From contig OY720642.1 of assembly GCA_963169105.1 (NCBI GenBank), positions 21,756,965-21,820,964 of the forward strand: a stretch of DNA of 64,000 nucleotides. Reading direction: 5' to 3'. The stretch is from Ceriagrion tenellum (taxonomy: Eukaryota > Arthropoda > Insecta > Odonata > Coenagrionidae). The notes beneath the pieces are model-generated. The model was given only the letters and a program-made list of their open reading frames with translations, ran no database searches and was not told the DNA's origin. The translations under genes were made by a program, and so were the position numbers. Of this stretch, positions 50,970 through 63,155 are shown piece after piece (positions within the stretch are counted from its first letter, which is position 1; every line of letters starts with the position of its first letter).

Positions 50970-51640
50970 TAGTTAACGTATCTTCCACTGACCTAGTTCT
51001 GTTTCTAATGTACAAACTACTCGGCTTATTTTTCTCCTACGCATTAGAAACCAAAGTAAATAAGTTATTGTACCCGCTCTATTTTTTGGCTGTCTGCTTT
51101 TATCATTAGACTTCATTTGTCCAAGATTTAGTAATATTGTGATTTTTCTTCGATTCACGTTTATCGCAATGACGTTTCAATGGTTTTACTTGTTCCTGCG
51201 ATCCTTTGAAAGACGGACTAGTCAAGGCCCAATTGTCAGCGAACTACTAACTTTATCAACTATCCTACATTTATCTCCTTATGTACCTCGTTTCCGTCCC
51301 TCTCTTATGATTTCATCGGCATGAATTCTGACGAGCGAAAGCGACATCTGGCAACCTCGTTTTAGCCCTCAATCTGTAGCAGCCCACACTAATTATCCAT
51401 TGGCTACGCTTGCATCTATCGCTTGAGCTGCTTGTAAGTTCCAAATGATTCTTCTAGCTCCCACTTTAATGCATTTTTCAATATCATTAGCATTATTTCT
51501 TGATTCACACAGAAAACCCTCATGTCAGTCAATACAGCACACATGCCTTTGGTGTACGCTATATTTAGGGTCGTCTCTAGTGATTTTACCACCGCAGCCA
51601 TGGCACTCATTTCCTTGGCCTACTCAAATGTGAACTGGAT
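50970..51640 (-). mobile_element. Decayed LINE reverse transcriptase fragment
   Basis: On the minus strand, 51416-51610 gives a segment with a T-D-M-R-x-F-C-V-N-Q-E pattern followed by MLMILKNALKW. This corresponds to RT motif A and its follow-on (D-x-x-x-A-F-D-x-V-N-W-E, then I-L-x-x-x-G-x-x-W). Continuing in shifted frames are a R-I-I-W-N-L block and LKRGCQMS near 51341-51360, which corresponds to RT motif B (R-Q-G-C-x-x-S-P). The order and spacing are those of a LINE RT with several frameshifts and stops. The part below 51160 is less certain. No ends were found and the clade is unassigned. Confidence 0.55.
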
Positions 51641-54600
51641 GTCAGCGTATTGGTTGTTTGTTCTCCAACCTCCTACAAATGCTATGTCGGCCGTGTGTGA
51701 AATTAGACTCTCACATGAGACAGCTATAAAGTTTCCGCATTTTGACGCTTTACCCTTTTTTTTGGAGTAGGGGTCATGCTGTTTTTACGAGGTCCTTCAG
51801 GCACACTCGCTCTTCGTAAATCCCACCAATTAGATCAAAACATGTTCGTCTCTTGTCATTGTCTATCCGCAACGCAGACTATGAAGGGATACTATATTCT
51901 GCCCCGGTTTTTACAAGTCTACAGATCTACAGTTAACTTTTTTACTTCAATTTTTTAAATCTCTGATCCAAGGTAATTCAACTTTACAATACTTCACATC
52001 GACATATCCAAGTTGCAGGTAATTTATCAATAGGTCTTTCAAATTTTCCATTCACCTATCTTGAATTTCTTACTGTTCAAATAGTGCACATTCCCTCCCG
52101 TATATTTAATTTTGTTATCACTGACCCTCTCTCGCCGGATAACAATTTGGCCTATTTAATATGGCCATATTAATAATTTCAGCTGATTCCCTTCAGAGCT
52201 TTCATATTAATATAATGCGTTTCTTCCCTTTGATAAAGTTATGACGTTGACTGTGTGAGTGAACTTTTGGCTCTTTCACTTGAACTGTGCCATTTTACGG
52301 GAAATTGGTTCTTTCCGCTCATGATGCATCCCTTGAGATATATCTACCATTTGACTAGCCGTGTTTAAATTACCCTCACGCGATTCCAGTAGAACTAGAG
52401 AAACTCATCCAAACTCAATATAAGAAGGGAGAATTATTATCAAGGTTTTGGGCCAACACTTGGAAATCTGGACCAGATAGCCTTATTACATTGACACGTG
52501 TTTCAGTATCAATTCGTTACGCTCTTCCACCGAGTCAAAGCAAGATGTATCAGGTGAAAGTCTTGGCACTTATATACATGCTCAGCTCCCAAAGATATAA
52601 CCTACGACGTTTCTGGATTATGTGTTGGAGTGGGAGAGTTTTTGAGATCAGTTTTAAAAACTTGTACATGAAAGACTAGAAGTTTCCAACGTGCACAAGC
52701 TACTTTATTAGGAGTCGTTCTTACTTGGGCATGCTGCGGAAGTATTTGAAAATACACCCGTTTCCAGTGCAACTTATCAGGGGGCAATGGATGATCTGTA
52801 GAGACGCTATGGAAGGAAAAGGATTTTTTCTAATTTTCACATGAGAAGTTTATTTGAGCTCTTGCCTGTACAAAAGCTAACTTCAGTTGAACTTAAGAGA
52901 GATTTGGATCAGTTTCGTCAAACAATAGGAGCAATTTAAAACCTGGAAAAACCGGTTGAACAATGAGACTAATGCTTTGTTTTTGTGCTTATGAGAAAAT
53001 TGGATCCACCTACCCGTCTAAACTGGAATTTGTCACTAACTTATATGACTTCAAGATAAAAAGTCTAAACTTTTTCTTTTTTTTTTGGAGATTAGGGTTC
53101 GAGCTTTGGACGCGTCTATGGTCTGCTAAAATGAAGGAGTAGGAGAAAATAAAACCAAAAAGTTCTACAAAAATGGAGACTACTCATTTAAAGGTATGAA
53201 AAGAGTGGTAAACTAAAGATTTTTCAGGCGATTTTTCAAATCCATGGATTTCCATCACGCATCGGTCTTTCCCAAGAAGCATAAATTGCTGACTTTTTAT
53301 TTTATTCCTCACTTTCATTGTATGTCAGTGATTTCTTTGTGATCCTTGTTTTATAAATCTATCTTCTATTCGTGTATGCTATGATTCTGTATCGTCCACC
53401 ACTCATGTTTCTTGTTTATCCCTTTCTCCTCAACCGTTTCGATTTCTTAGTATTTTCTTACACTTTACTATTTCCTCTATTTCCTTCTCTTTGCTAAATT
53501 TAGAGGTCAAAATTTTCATTTATTCATTCTCCAAACTTAAATCGGCCTTTTGAATCCAACATCAAGTTACATACGCTCTGAATTATGACCCAAGTCTGCA
53601 TCCGTTCCCGAAAAATGCAGGAGTTTTGACACCTTTTCTCAACCTCTACGTAAGTATGATATGATTTATTCTACTCCTGAGTATCTCTAATTGTTCCTAG
53701 CACTGTAAAAATAGCAAAACCTAAATAAAGTGTTTTGTTAGTACTCTTCCACTTCATAGCCATCCCTTCCTTCCCCCTAACCGAATTCCAATACTCAGTT
53801 GCAACAGGCATATTTTTGACAGCAGATGATGTCACAGTTTAATCAGGAAAAACCATTTTCGGTCATCAAATAATGCGGAAGCGATTATTACACTTCCATA
53901 TAGATAATATAGCACTGTGAAAATTTTTTAACGACGGAAGAAAAAAAGAAAAAATATTTCTTTCTGAACAACATTACACTTATGAACGCTCTTGAGCCCA
54001 CTAAAAATATAACATTAAAGCGACGGATACATTTACGAAAAAATGTAAAGAGACTTGTAGTAATACACAGGCTCAAAATGCGTTCCATTCCGTAGGTCAT
54101 TATATCAGTAAATGGTACATAGTTTCCACCAATAAAAAAATAATAATAAACTCAGGTTGATTACTCTTGCTGTCTGAACCACCTAACTCTATGCAATCGC
54201 AGCGATAAATAATATGAAGTCGTTGATTGTTAAGGAGGCTTTTCTCACGATACACACGAAAAAAGCGCTCGATGCACGTAGAACAGTTACATTTTTATTT
54301 CACATATAGCCCAAAAGCCCGAGGAGTATAGAAATAAAAGTGACACTCTAAGAAACAGATATATCATACATTTGTATCAATGCTAATGAAGTGTGGCCAA
54401 CCTCTGGTTAACTGAGATGAAAAATTGATGACGAGCAATATCCGACGCTCGGAATCTGAGAATTAACTTCACTAACTCATTCGTTGAACTAAATAATAAA
54501 GAAGCACAATAGTAATATGAAACATGACGTCGGAGACTAAGAACAAGCAATTATTGAATTCCGTGTGATCCAGAGTTAATGCTACCACAGCATTTCTGAG

Positions 54601-56880
54601 ACGTGAGGAAAACTATTACATCAGTGTCTTTAGAACTTTTCTTTGTAATGGCTAAAGTTTATCACCTGTGGTCAATCACCCACGGTTGATTGTCACACTT
54701 CATTGCGCTTATAAATAAGACGGGAGTGCTTAAAATCCTGCTACTTAATAGTAGCACACTCGGAGCTACTAAGCCAATTAGCGCGCTATGAATACCTTTT
54801 TGTTGGCTGACTGGTGATCAGTGCTCTATTGTGCTAAGATAAGCCTATAAGAGCGACCATAATAATAGGGAAAGCTAAATAATATATGAATACGGCCGTT
54901 ATTTTGTATCGCCATTGTCGCAATTAATTTAGTCAAAGACAGAAATTTCTGAGATGAACCCACATAAATCAATTTAATATTTGCCAGCAGTAACAATTAA
55001 ATCAAGGAGCAATCATATCAGCTATTCATGGAGAGTCATCTTATGCGGCATTGGAAGGTACGACTAACTTCTCGGTTTCATATGCTTTTGGATAAAAATA
55101 TTTTTTTCTTTTGTATCCTGAAGCCGCTGCTCGTAGAAAAACATAAAATTTTTGTTAAACTGTGAAATCAAATTTCGCATAAATCCTCAGACGGCGTAAA
55201 AGAGATTTATTAGTTTTTTTCTGTTTAATTTCATGCCATTGGAAACAGCACTGCGGGAAGAGTAATGGAAGAAAAATAATTATAAATGGGGATCACATGT
55301 GTATTTAATTGCAGAGTATTCCAGATGTTTCATGATCTGAGGAACAAACCAGAAGGACAAAAGAATGGGAACAAATGAAGTAAGATTCTCAATATAATTG
55401 TTTCCCCGAGGAACGTATGGGTTTTAAATTTTTCTTTTAACCAATATTCGCGAGAAAGTGGAGCACATGATGGGTTATAAGTATCCATAAGAATGTAGCG
55501 AGCTCTGAATGCCAGGGGCTAAGTCACAGAGAACGAGGAATAATCGAGCGTGAGGTTTAAACATTATGGCAAAACCTTTCATCACCACAATCCAAGGTTC
55601 CTGTTTCCATGTCTTAAGGCCTCTTTTAGATATGCGGTGAAATATATTGAGAAAATAATGCGATTCCTTGACAATGTGTGACAATTTCTATGGGAAAACG
55701 GTCAACGTAATATTTTGTTCAAAAGACAAAATTAAAACCTGAAGACCTAGCAAAAAAAGTCTACCGGCTCAAGTATTAACCGTTGCGCTTCTTGACGAAC
55801 CCATATTTCTCTTTTCAAACTTTTTATTGCATGTCATTTTTATAAAAAAATTAGAGCTAAAATTGGATAGTAAAAATCACAAATGAAGAGAAAATACCCC
55901 TGCAAAAGCTCACATGTTTAACAAAGGGTGCGTAAATGGATTCTGTGTCTATTAACACTACGGTTAACATATGATTCCTAACAAAGACTCCATTTTCAGC
56001 AAGTCTTCGTAGTCACATGTTGGACCAAATATAATCACAAGCAATTACTTCAAAATGTCTGCGGTAGCTATGACGATCATTAATTTATGGCAATCATCAT
56101 CTAATTATCCTATCGAGGGGACATGTATCTTTATAAAATTCTTACAATTTTCTTTGACACATATTGAAATTATACCCCTATCCAAGGAGTTCGTATTAAG
56201 TACTGATCGTATTGATTCGGCGGGTGAAATACCATATCTTGCTCATAAGACTTCGAAAAATATCAAGCTAAGTTGACAGACTGAACACCACGTCCATTTC
56301 GTTCTATGATAGTCTCAAATGCAGGAATTGTGCAAACAAGAAAACGTCAATTTTGAAACAAAAAAATCAGCAGTATGTAATTCTAATTTACATGAAATAT
56401 TGCTTTCTAGTAGAAGTCATTCCTTAGAATTAAGACGCGATTAAAATAATTCGCAGCATTAGTTGTAAAACAAATTTATTGATCTGTCGTAGAGATTATT
56501 GCAGAATCTTACTCGTGGAATGCTAAAATGAAAAAGTGCCTCTTTCATTTTGTCTTTAAAATTGGTTGATTACAATTCTATGGTAAAACATATTCAATAC
56601 TATTTTCTATGTAACAAAGTGCATGAATAAATCACTACCATGACTGCTTATGTTCATCAGATATATATTATTATATATTATATTACACAAGAAATATTTT
56701 ACCGAATAAATCCAGCGAAAGTAAACAACAACAAATATTTGCTTTATAATGCAGCATGAACTTCATAACTAGGGTTCCTTGCTAAGAAAAAACGTAAATT
56801 TTCACGGTGAAAAAATATGTACAGAAAGTTAATCTGAGGAACAAAAACTGAGAAACATAAGTCTTCAAGATACTTACTTT
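51641..56880. other. AT-rich stretch, no gene seen
   Basis: Over 5 kb with no recognised exon, RNA gene or element. Confidence 0.5.
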
Positions 56881-57420
56881 GGTTCCGCGAACGGGAAGAG
56901 GGCTCTGGTGCACTTGAGTGGGAGGCTTGGACTTTTCCATACACGTTTGAAACGAAGCCCAGCTTTAAGTCGTTATCACGTAATGCTCTCAAGTACAAGT
57001 CGGTCTCAAGAAAAAATATTCTTGGAGTGAAATTTCTTCCATTCATGCTACGTCAAGTCCTCCATTCAAAAGTACAAGCTATTTTCTCCATAATCTCTCT
57101 CTCAAGGAACTGAGGCTGAAATATGAACACGTAGCGGGGTGAATGCATGGAGAGTGGCGTGAATACGACGAGGCTGCGGTGAGACCGGATCTGCGTACGC
57201 ATGGGACCCAAGAAAGGTCCCCAAAGAAGTGGAAGAGGATGGGCAGAATAAATAAACATCCTCTGAGAAAAGAGGGGAATAGCTTAAGGACGCGAAGCGA
57301 AGAATGCACTCGCGGGTTTCCGGAGCGCTTAAGAAGACTTCAGTTGGAGAGGAAAGGGAGGGTGTGTAAAGGGTTTTCTGAGCAACATGGTTCAAGGAAG
57401 GGGATCGAAAATTTTATTAT
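56881..57420. other. Purine-skewed, G+C-richer island
   Basis: About 57130-57400 is G/A-rich on the plus strand. The 153-residue plus frame at 57143-57604 is Arg/Lys/Glu/Gly-rich without a domain, and the minus frames are Ser/Pro/Leu-rich, as in the other islands. Confidence 0.45.
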
Positions 57421-59129
57421 ACATACGCACATTCACGGCGGGAAGAGAGGAGCTTGTTGGCCAGATTATTCCTCGAGGAGGATTGGACGCACGGTAGAGA
57501 GGACAACACAACAGGCCTCCCAGACCTCCTACTTCTTTTTACTTACTCCTCAGCTTACAAGACTCCTTCCCTTTTGCCACTTACGGGAGGATGCTGAAAA
57601 ATGATCGCGTGGCATGAAAATAAGGTTAGTGGGTCATAAAAAAAAGAACCAGCTCCTAACCTCCTCCAGCCCAACTCGTAAATATGGGCCGTAACTTTGT
57701 TTTTGCTCGTGCAAACTTTAAAGTCGTGGTTACCAACTCTCCTCATAGCTCTCCGAAAGCCACTCTTCTCTATGGCAACCAGTCAAAAACCTCCCCCATT
57801 CTATCCCCCCACTTTCCCTCCTCTCCCCCCCCTACACTATACCCCTCAACCATGCCCTCCTCGACCACACTTTTCTCCCCCTCATCGCCGTTCACCACGT
57901 GGCGTAAATGTAATCGCGGGCGATTATCTGACGATAGCGTTTCATGATGGATGGGTACACAAGGGGACATAAAATGTCGGCGCCTCGGCCGCAAAATTGG
58001 TACGGGGAGGAGTACAACGTGTGGAAAGGAAGGGAGGGAAGTGGGGACCACGGGGTTGGGGGGGCATGGAATTCACCCAGGTCTGCGGGTAAGAGAGCTG
58101 AGATGCCATTTTAGTGTTCACCATGAGTGCTATGCTTCTTCTCTTTCCCAACGAGGAAGACATTTTTTCACTCCCATTCTCATGGGTTTCCGCTCTCAGC
58201 CTATAAGAGACATGAACTCGGGAGGAATGGGTAAAATGCCGTCGAAGACATGGAAATTCAAAGGTAAAACCAATAATTCACATCATTGGTTAAGTATAAC
58301 GCCATCGTACCATGAGGTCGGCCGTCATACTATGGCGGATGAATATGACTGACTGACATCCCGTGGATTTGGGCTGAAATTCCGAGCCTGGTGGAATTTT
58401 TTTTTTATTCCCAATCCCCATACGTTTCTGTCTTGCCCGATTAGATGATCAACAGTCTCAAAGGTATACTGCCTGATTATATATTTAACTGAGGGACCCC
58501 GAGTGAAAAAGACTGTTATACGTTCTTCGATACCCTAAGTGATTTGACGGATAGTAACGTCTACGCAAGGTAATGTGGAGGTTAATTGGAGAGTTAATAT
58601 CAGACCGAATACCACTATGTGAAAATGATTTATAACATTTGTCAAGATCCAGATGCAAACTTGATGCTCTTAATCTCCATGCAGATAAGTTTGCCAGCTA
58701 CACTTCCAAGCATTCATCTTACACTTTTTATTTCACAGTGATATTCCCAAAATTGCCCTTATGCCCTGTCCACCGTGCATATTACTAAGGTCGTGTTCCA
58801 ATCCAAGTTTAGGCGCACTGGTCGTTCTAAATATTCCCCTCATTCAGGAAGTGACATTCAGGAATTCATTCAGGAATTCAGGAATTTTCCATCTTTGGAC
58901 CAACTTGATGCATAACAAAACGGCTGTTGTGGGCTCTCCTGATAATGTATCTCCCGAATATCTCCTGTATTCAAATATTAATTTTCATTGATTTTCTTCC
59001 GGCTCTATTTGAGAAGCTCAACGCTGTGAACGTGTATATGACTCCGTCGTTTAAACAAAAAGGCTTACTAACCGGCAGTACCAGTCAAACCAATGCATTA
59101 TGGCGTCCTCGCGATGCCGCACTAACCAT
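57421..59129. other. Mixed stretch with a C-rich tract, no gene seen
   Basis: About 57785-57860 is strongly pyrimidine (CT-rich, long C runs), followed by CpG-containing sequence to about 58100. A small ATTCAGGAATTC tandem occurs at about 58845-58890. No coding sequence supported. Confidence 0.45.
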
Positions 59130-59480
59130 TTTAGTTAATTTTAAAATATTGCTGTTCCGCATTTTCGGGTTCTCCATCTGCGTTCATTGATTTTGGCCGA
59201 CAACGGTTTCGATAGCCATTCTGCTACCGTCTTCAGGTCGAAGGTGGAGAGAAGCTGTTTTGGCCATCTTATATAGTGCTGGTCATCTTGGCACCCGAGT
59301 TGGTGCTGCGCTGCAATTGGTCGGATCCGATGACCCTTTTCCATGAGCTGCTGAGGGGATAGCCATTTTCTCTGTTGAAATTCTCCTGCAATTTCCAAAT
59401 TTCTATGCCTCCTTGATTTGTCTTTGACAATAGTGGCTCTCCTTGGCCAGTACTTTTGCATCTTCGAAATTTATTACGAC
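59130..59480 (-). mobile_element. 3' end of a second Penelope-like element
   Basis: On the minus strand, about 59460-59280 reads, across shifted frames, as A-K-V-L-A-K-E-S-H-Y, Q-I-K-E-A and N-F-N-R-E-N-G-Y-P-L-type blocks. These match the region after the GIY-YIG core of Penelope proteins (A-K-V-L-x-x-E-x-x-Y, R-x-x-E-A-x-E-I, N-x-N-R-x-x-G). A hammerhead-like motif follows at 59205-59236, and then a short unique tail. It is 5' truncated, and it belongs to a different subfamily from the one at 37.7-39.2 kb. Confidence 0.7.
59205..59236 (-). repeat. Hammerhead-like motif in Penelope 3' end
   Basis: Minus strand: CTGAAGA, C, GGTAGC-loop-GCTATC (six pairs, one G-U), then GAAACC and GTTGTCGG. 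This is the best-formed hairpin of the six similar motifs in the window. Box order matches the hammerhead core; the spare C before the hairpin is shared with the 37.8-kb and 18.7-kb motifs. Confidence 0.6.
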
Positions 59481-59735
59481 TAACACAAAAATCGACTTAA
59501 GGTGGAATTAGGCTCGAAGTTTTGAGTAAATATCATGCAATCTCATGTAGCTAAAATCAAATTGAATGTTTATTTGAAAGTCACTCATAAACGTGTTAGT
59601 GCAAAAACTGTACCATGTGTTTGATTAATTGTGAGCAATTCTTTATTTTATTTGTCTTATCCTATCATTTTAATTGCGATTCAGCCTTGTTTGCATTTAT
59701 ATGACAAGGGTTTTAATTTTCTCAGACCCAATTCA

Positions 59736-60000
59736 TTCTCGCCTACCACACGGGCGGTCAGGGTTCAATACCCTGCAGAGGCGGATGTTTATCAGAGGGA
59801 ACCGGATTCCTACTTGAGTTTCTTGTGGAGGGCACTCCGTCTGTCGGATTAGACATTAAACCGTGGTCCTCTTGGCGCCTTTCGTTAAGAGTAGGCTAAT
59901 GCCGACGCCGTGTTCCACCCTTCCTCCCTTACCTATCCCCTACGGCGCAAATGACCTTAGCCGTCGGTCGCCTTCGAAAATTCCCAATCCAATCCACAAT
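59736..60000 (+). mobile_element. tRNA-derived SINE, 5' truncated
   Basis: At 59739-59776 the sequence CTCGCCTACCACACGGGCGG followed by GGGTTCAATACCC resembles the anticodon arm plus T arm of a tRNA. The latter contains a near-consensus RNA polymerase III B box (GGTTCAATACC, 59762-59772) within a perfect GGGT/ACCC stem. A clear A box is absent, so the 5' part is lost or decayed. A G+C-richer unique body with ACATTAAACCGTGGTCC and TTGGCGCC words follows to about 60000. The 3' end is uncertain, and only one copy was seen in the window. Confidence 0.6.
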
Positions 60001-60930
60001 TCATTATAAATTTCAGTTTGCCTGCGTACCATCGTTCATAAAGCTGATGAACGCTTACCGATATGTTTTTGTTTTTACTTCGGCAGCGACCGCATCCATG
60101 TTCCAGCGCAAGCATTCCAATTCGTTAGTACACCACTAACATGACTGACCTATACTTCATGGTACGTATAAGGTCTATACTTGGATTGGATGACAACCTG
60201 ATTTTATTTATATTTACTGCTTTAGGTAAGTTTTTGGTGGCGTGATTTTTTAAATTTCTTTTAACTAAATCAGTTTTATGTACAACTGCAAATCACGTGA
60301 ATGGAAATCACGAGAAGAAGGTTGATATTTTTAGGAGAAACAAGGGTTGTTTTTAACTAAGTTAAAATAATTGTATTAAAACATTTTAGATTTTTTCACT
60401 TGTGCAAGACTACTATAAGATCTATTAGAAAAGCTCAACACTGCAGAAACTTTGCAGTTTTTCAAAATTATTTATGGCAATAAATGTCACTGTCACTGTA
60501 TTCACTGTCCCATCTTCCTCATCTCACGTCTATGAGTCATTTCCAATAATGCAATATAGAAAATGGGATTCCCGAAGAAACATCGGCACTTGATTCAAAA
60601 ATTAATATTTATTTGGAGGATTTCGTTTGGCACAAATGTGGAAGGGGTGAAAATAAGTACTTGGAGATGTGAGGCCATATTGAGTTTAGTGCATAACACC
60701 TACAAATATACGAGAAATCAAATATTTTTTTATTGATTTACTTCCGGCTACATAAATTGTAAACTTTCTGAGTGCCACCAAAAATTTATCTAGATGTCGA
60801 GTTACCCATGTTATTACACCAAAAATGTGAGAAAATTAACTATAATTATGGTTAAATCAAAGGAAATTGAGCTCTACGGCCTCTCTAGATAGATAAAAAT
60901 AAAATTCTCCAATAGCCGTAAAAATGGCAC
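60001..60930. other. AT-rich stretch, no gene seen
   Basis: Nothing recognised on either strand. Confidence 0.5.
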
Positions 60931-60974
60931 CACTCGTCAAATATGTACCACAAAATTCACTTACTGTGTTGGTT

Positions 60975-61260
60975 TGCGGGAAAGGGGATTCCACAGCAGG
61001 GACCAACCACAGCCTCTCCACCAGAATACCCTCCTGTGATGGTTTACGGGAATGTTACTTCCTCGCCAGTGACCAACACAGACACACACACACTCAACCC
61101 AGTTTGGGATCCTTTTCGAGGGCTAATGGGACCCTGATAAGGATGCCTGGGTTATAACCTGATATCCTTCATAGGGCTAATGGGACCCTACTAAGGATGC
61201 CTGGTTATTACCACAATCACACACACACGCACTCAAATCACTCACTCACAACACACAGAC
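60975..61260. repeat. Short tandem duplications and CA-rich tracts
   Basis: The segment GGGCTAATGGGACCCT followed by AAGGATGCCTGG occurs twice, 54 bp apart (61120 and 61174). CACACA tracts lie at about 61080-61092 and 61215-61225. TGGTTTGCGGGAA and TGGTTTACGGGAA also recur about 70 bp apart. It forms the left flank of the LINE that follows. Confidence 0.65.
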
Positions 61261-61379
61261 GGGCCCAACTTCTGGGAGAAATCGCTCAAAAAGAGCGTGG
61301 TCAAAAGAAAAACACACAGAAACAAACGAGGGTGAGCGTCGGATACGCGTATTTCGGCCACAAGGTGGCCCTCTTCAGC

Positions 61380-62404
61380 GAGCTGAAGGGAAAAGCGGTA
61401 AAGAACAAAAGTGGAGAGATGATGTGGGAAGGGAGAAATGTCAGGGACTGCTGGAGGGAGGATTTTAAAGAATTGTACAATAATATTGGGGGCGTTGAGG
61501 ATCAGCCTTGTGAAGTGGTATGTGAGAATGTGATGATGGAAAAGGATATAAGTGAGAAGGAGGTCACAACGGCTGTGAAAATATTGAAAAATGGAAAGGC
61601 TGCAGGCATAGATGGGATATCCAGTGAAATGTTGAAGTGCGGGTGTAAATTACTAACTTGTAGGCTGCGTGAACTATACAATTTATGCTTACACGTTTCT
61701 GTTGTTCCAGCGGATTGGAAGAATGCTATCATCGTTCCTTTGTACAAAGGGAAGGGAGGAAAGACCGAATGTAATAATTATCGAGCCATTAGTTTATTGA
61801 GTATCCCGGGGAAAGTGTTCAGTAAAATATTAATCGAAAGAGTGAGGAATATTACTTTGGACAGAATATGGGGTGTGCAGTGTAGGTTTATGCCTGGGAG
61901 AGGATATAGTGACCAGCTTTTTGCACTTCAGCAAGTGATAGAAAAATGTATGAGTGTCTGAAAGAAAGTGTACTGTGCGTTTGACGATTTAGAGAAGGCA
62001 TATGACAGAGTAACTAGAAAGAAGTTGTGGAAGGTTTTGAGTGACTATGGAGTGAATGGGCAGTTATTGAATGTTATGATGGATATGTATGACAATAGTA
62101 AGGCAACTGTAAGAGTGAACGGGGTTCTGAGTGATTGGTTTGTAATGAATCGGGGTGTAAAGCAAGGATGCGTAATGTCTCCATGGCTGTTAAATGTATT
62201 TATGGATAAATGTGTTAGAGACGCATGTAGTGAAAACGACGGTGTTTCGATTGGAAATGTAAACGTGCGAGTTCTTCTATATGCGGATGATGCTGTTTTC
62301 ATCTCAGACAGTCAACAGGGATTACAGAAGCTCCAAGATAAGTTTTTTGAATCAACGGAGAGAATGGAATGGAAGGTAAATGCGTGCAAGACTAAAGTAG
62401 TAGT
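61380..62404 (+). mobile_element. LINE reverse transcriptase fragment interrupted by another LINE
   Basis: Translates to a non-LTR RT: RDCWREDFKELYN, KNGKAAGIDGISSEMLK, PADWKNAIIVPLYKGKG, NNYRAISLLSIPGKVFSKIL, then FDDLEKAYDRV (motif A), GVKQGCVMSPWLLNVFMD (motif B) and LLYADDAVFISDS (catalytic YADD). One in-frame TGA at 61959-61961 splits it into 61197-61961 and 61968-62783, both in the same frame. Homology stops at ACKTKVVV (62404), where a (TTA)n tract and the minus-strand element begin; residues after that in the longer frame are not LINE protein. The N-terminal part before about 61380 is also unrelated flank. 5' truncated; clade not assigned. Confidence 0.85.
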
Positions 62405-62405
62405 T

Positions 62406-62422
62406 TTATTATTATTATTATT
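62406..62422. repeat. (TTA)n microsatellite at nested-insertion junction
   Basis: TTATTATTATTATTATT separates the plus-strand LINE RT from the minus-strand element. On the minus strand it is a TAA-repeat tail, which is the 3' end of the inserted element. Confidence 0.85.
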
Positions 62423-62557
62423 TTTTCTTGTTACTTCTGTAACTTTCCCCTCCAAGTCCCCAGCTAAAATCTGGTTTCGTTGCCGTCATAATGGCCGAGA
62501 ACTCGAGAGGGGCGGTGCAGAGTTCGTAGCCACTTCCGAAACCCATCGGATAAGTGG

Positions 62558-63155
62558 CTACGCTGCGTTCGGGTCATGCGCACGAAGCAGACGGAGCGAC
62601 CCCAAGAGGACGGCCTTCTGCATGCGGGCTGCAAGTGATTCCGCCTGTGCCACGCAAGCAGGAATACACTTGATGCTCTGTATCAGCGAGCCCTTGATTC
62701 CACCGAGCATACCTATGACTAGGACTACTAGTTTTACAGAGTCTCCCGGGTACATCTGCCGAAGTTCGAACAGCAGGTCTTGATATTTCGTCCGTTTTTC
62801 CACCTCTTTCGAGTCCAAGTTCGTATCGGCCGGAGCCGAAAACTCAATTACGAACATGGAACGCGATAGGCGGACGAGGAGAACAATGTCAGGCTTGTTC
62901 GCCTCCATTCGGTTCGGTGGTGGGGAATGAGTAATTCCACCAGATTTTTATTTTGTCGTTCTCCACGACGGACTCAATATCTCCAGGGGCATAGGGCAGC
63001 ACATGTACTTTGTCGATGCCGTAATGACGTCGGAGGTGTGAATACAACACCCGCAGAGCTGCATTGTGCCGAGCTAAATACGCTGACTGCGCGTAATAAC
63101 TGCAGCCGGAGAGAAGGTGACTCAAAGTCTCCGGCTTGGCTCGGCACGCTCTGCA
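62558..63155 (-). pseudogene. Zinc finger plus PD-X14-E restriction-like endonuclease domain
   Basis: First the CCHC finger (C-R-A-C, then H-L-L-S-G-C) and a helical YLARHNAALRVLYSHLRRHYG segment (63125-62930). After a one-base frameshift near 62910 the frame 62908-62558 begins MEANKPDIVLL. Asp at residue 7 and Glu at residue 22 are separated by 14 residues, giving the PD-X(12-14)-E catalytic signature of the restriction-like endonuclease in R2/R4-group LINEs. A KYQDLLFELRQMYPGDSVKLVVLVIG block follows. In live elements this domain cleaves the target DNA. The frame ends at 62558 with a normal-looking C-terminus, then about 150 bp of 3' UTR. Confidence 0.82.

Noticed and set aside
61197..61379. 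N-terminal extension of the LINE frame
   Set aside because: His/Thr-rich residues come from CA-repeat flank DNA, not from LINE protein.
62409..62783. C-terminal part of the plus-strand frame after the (TTA)n tract
   Set aside because: It is the antisense of the inserted LINE's 3' end, not a continuation of the RT.
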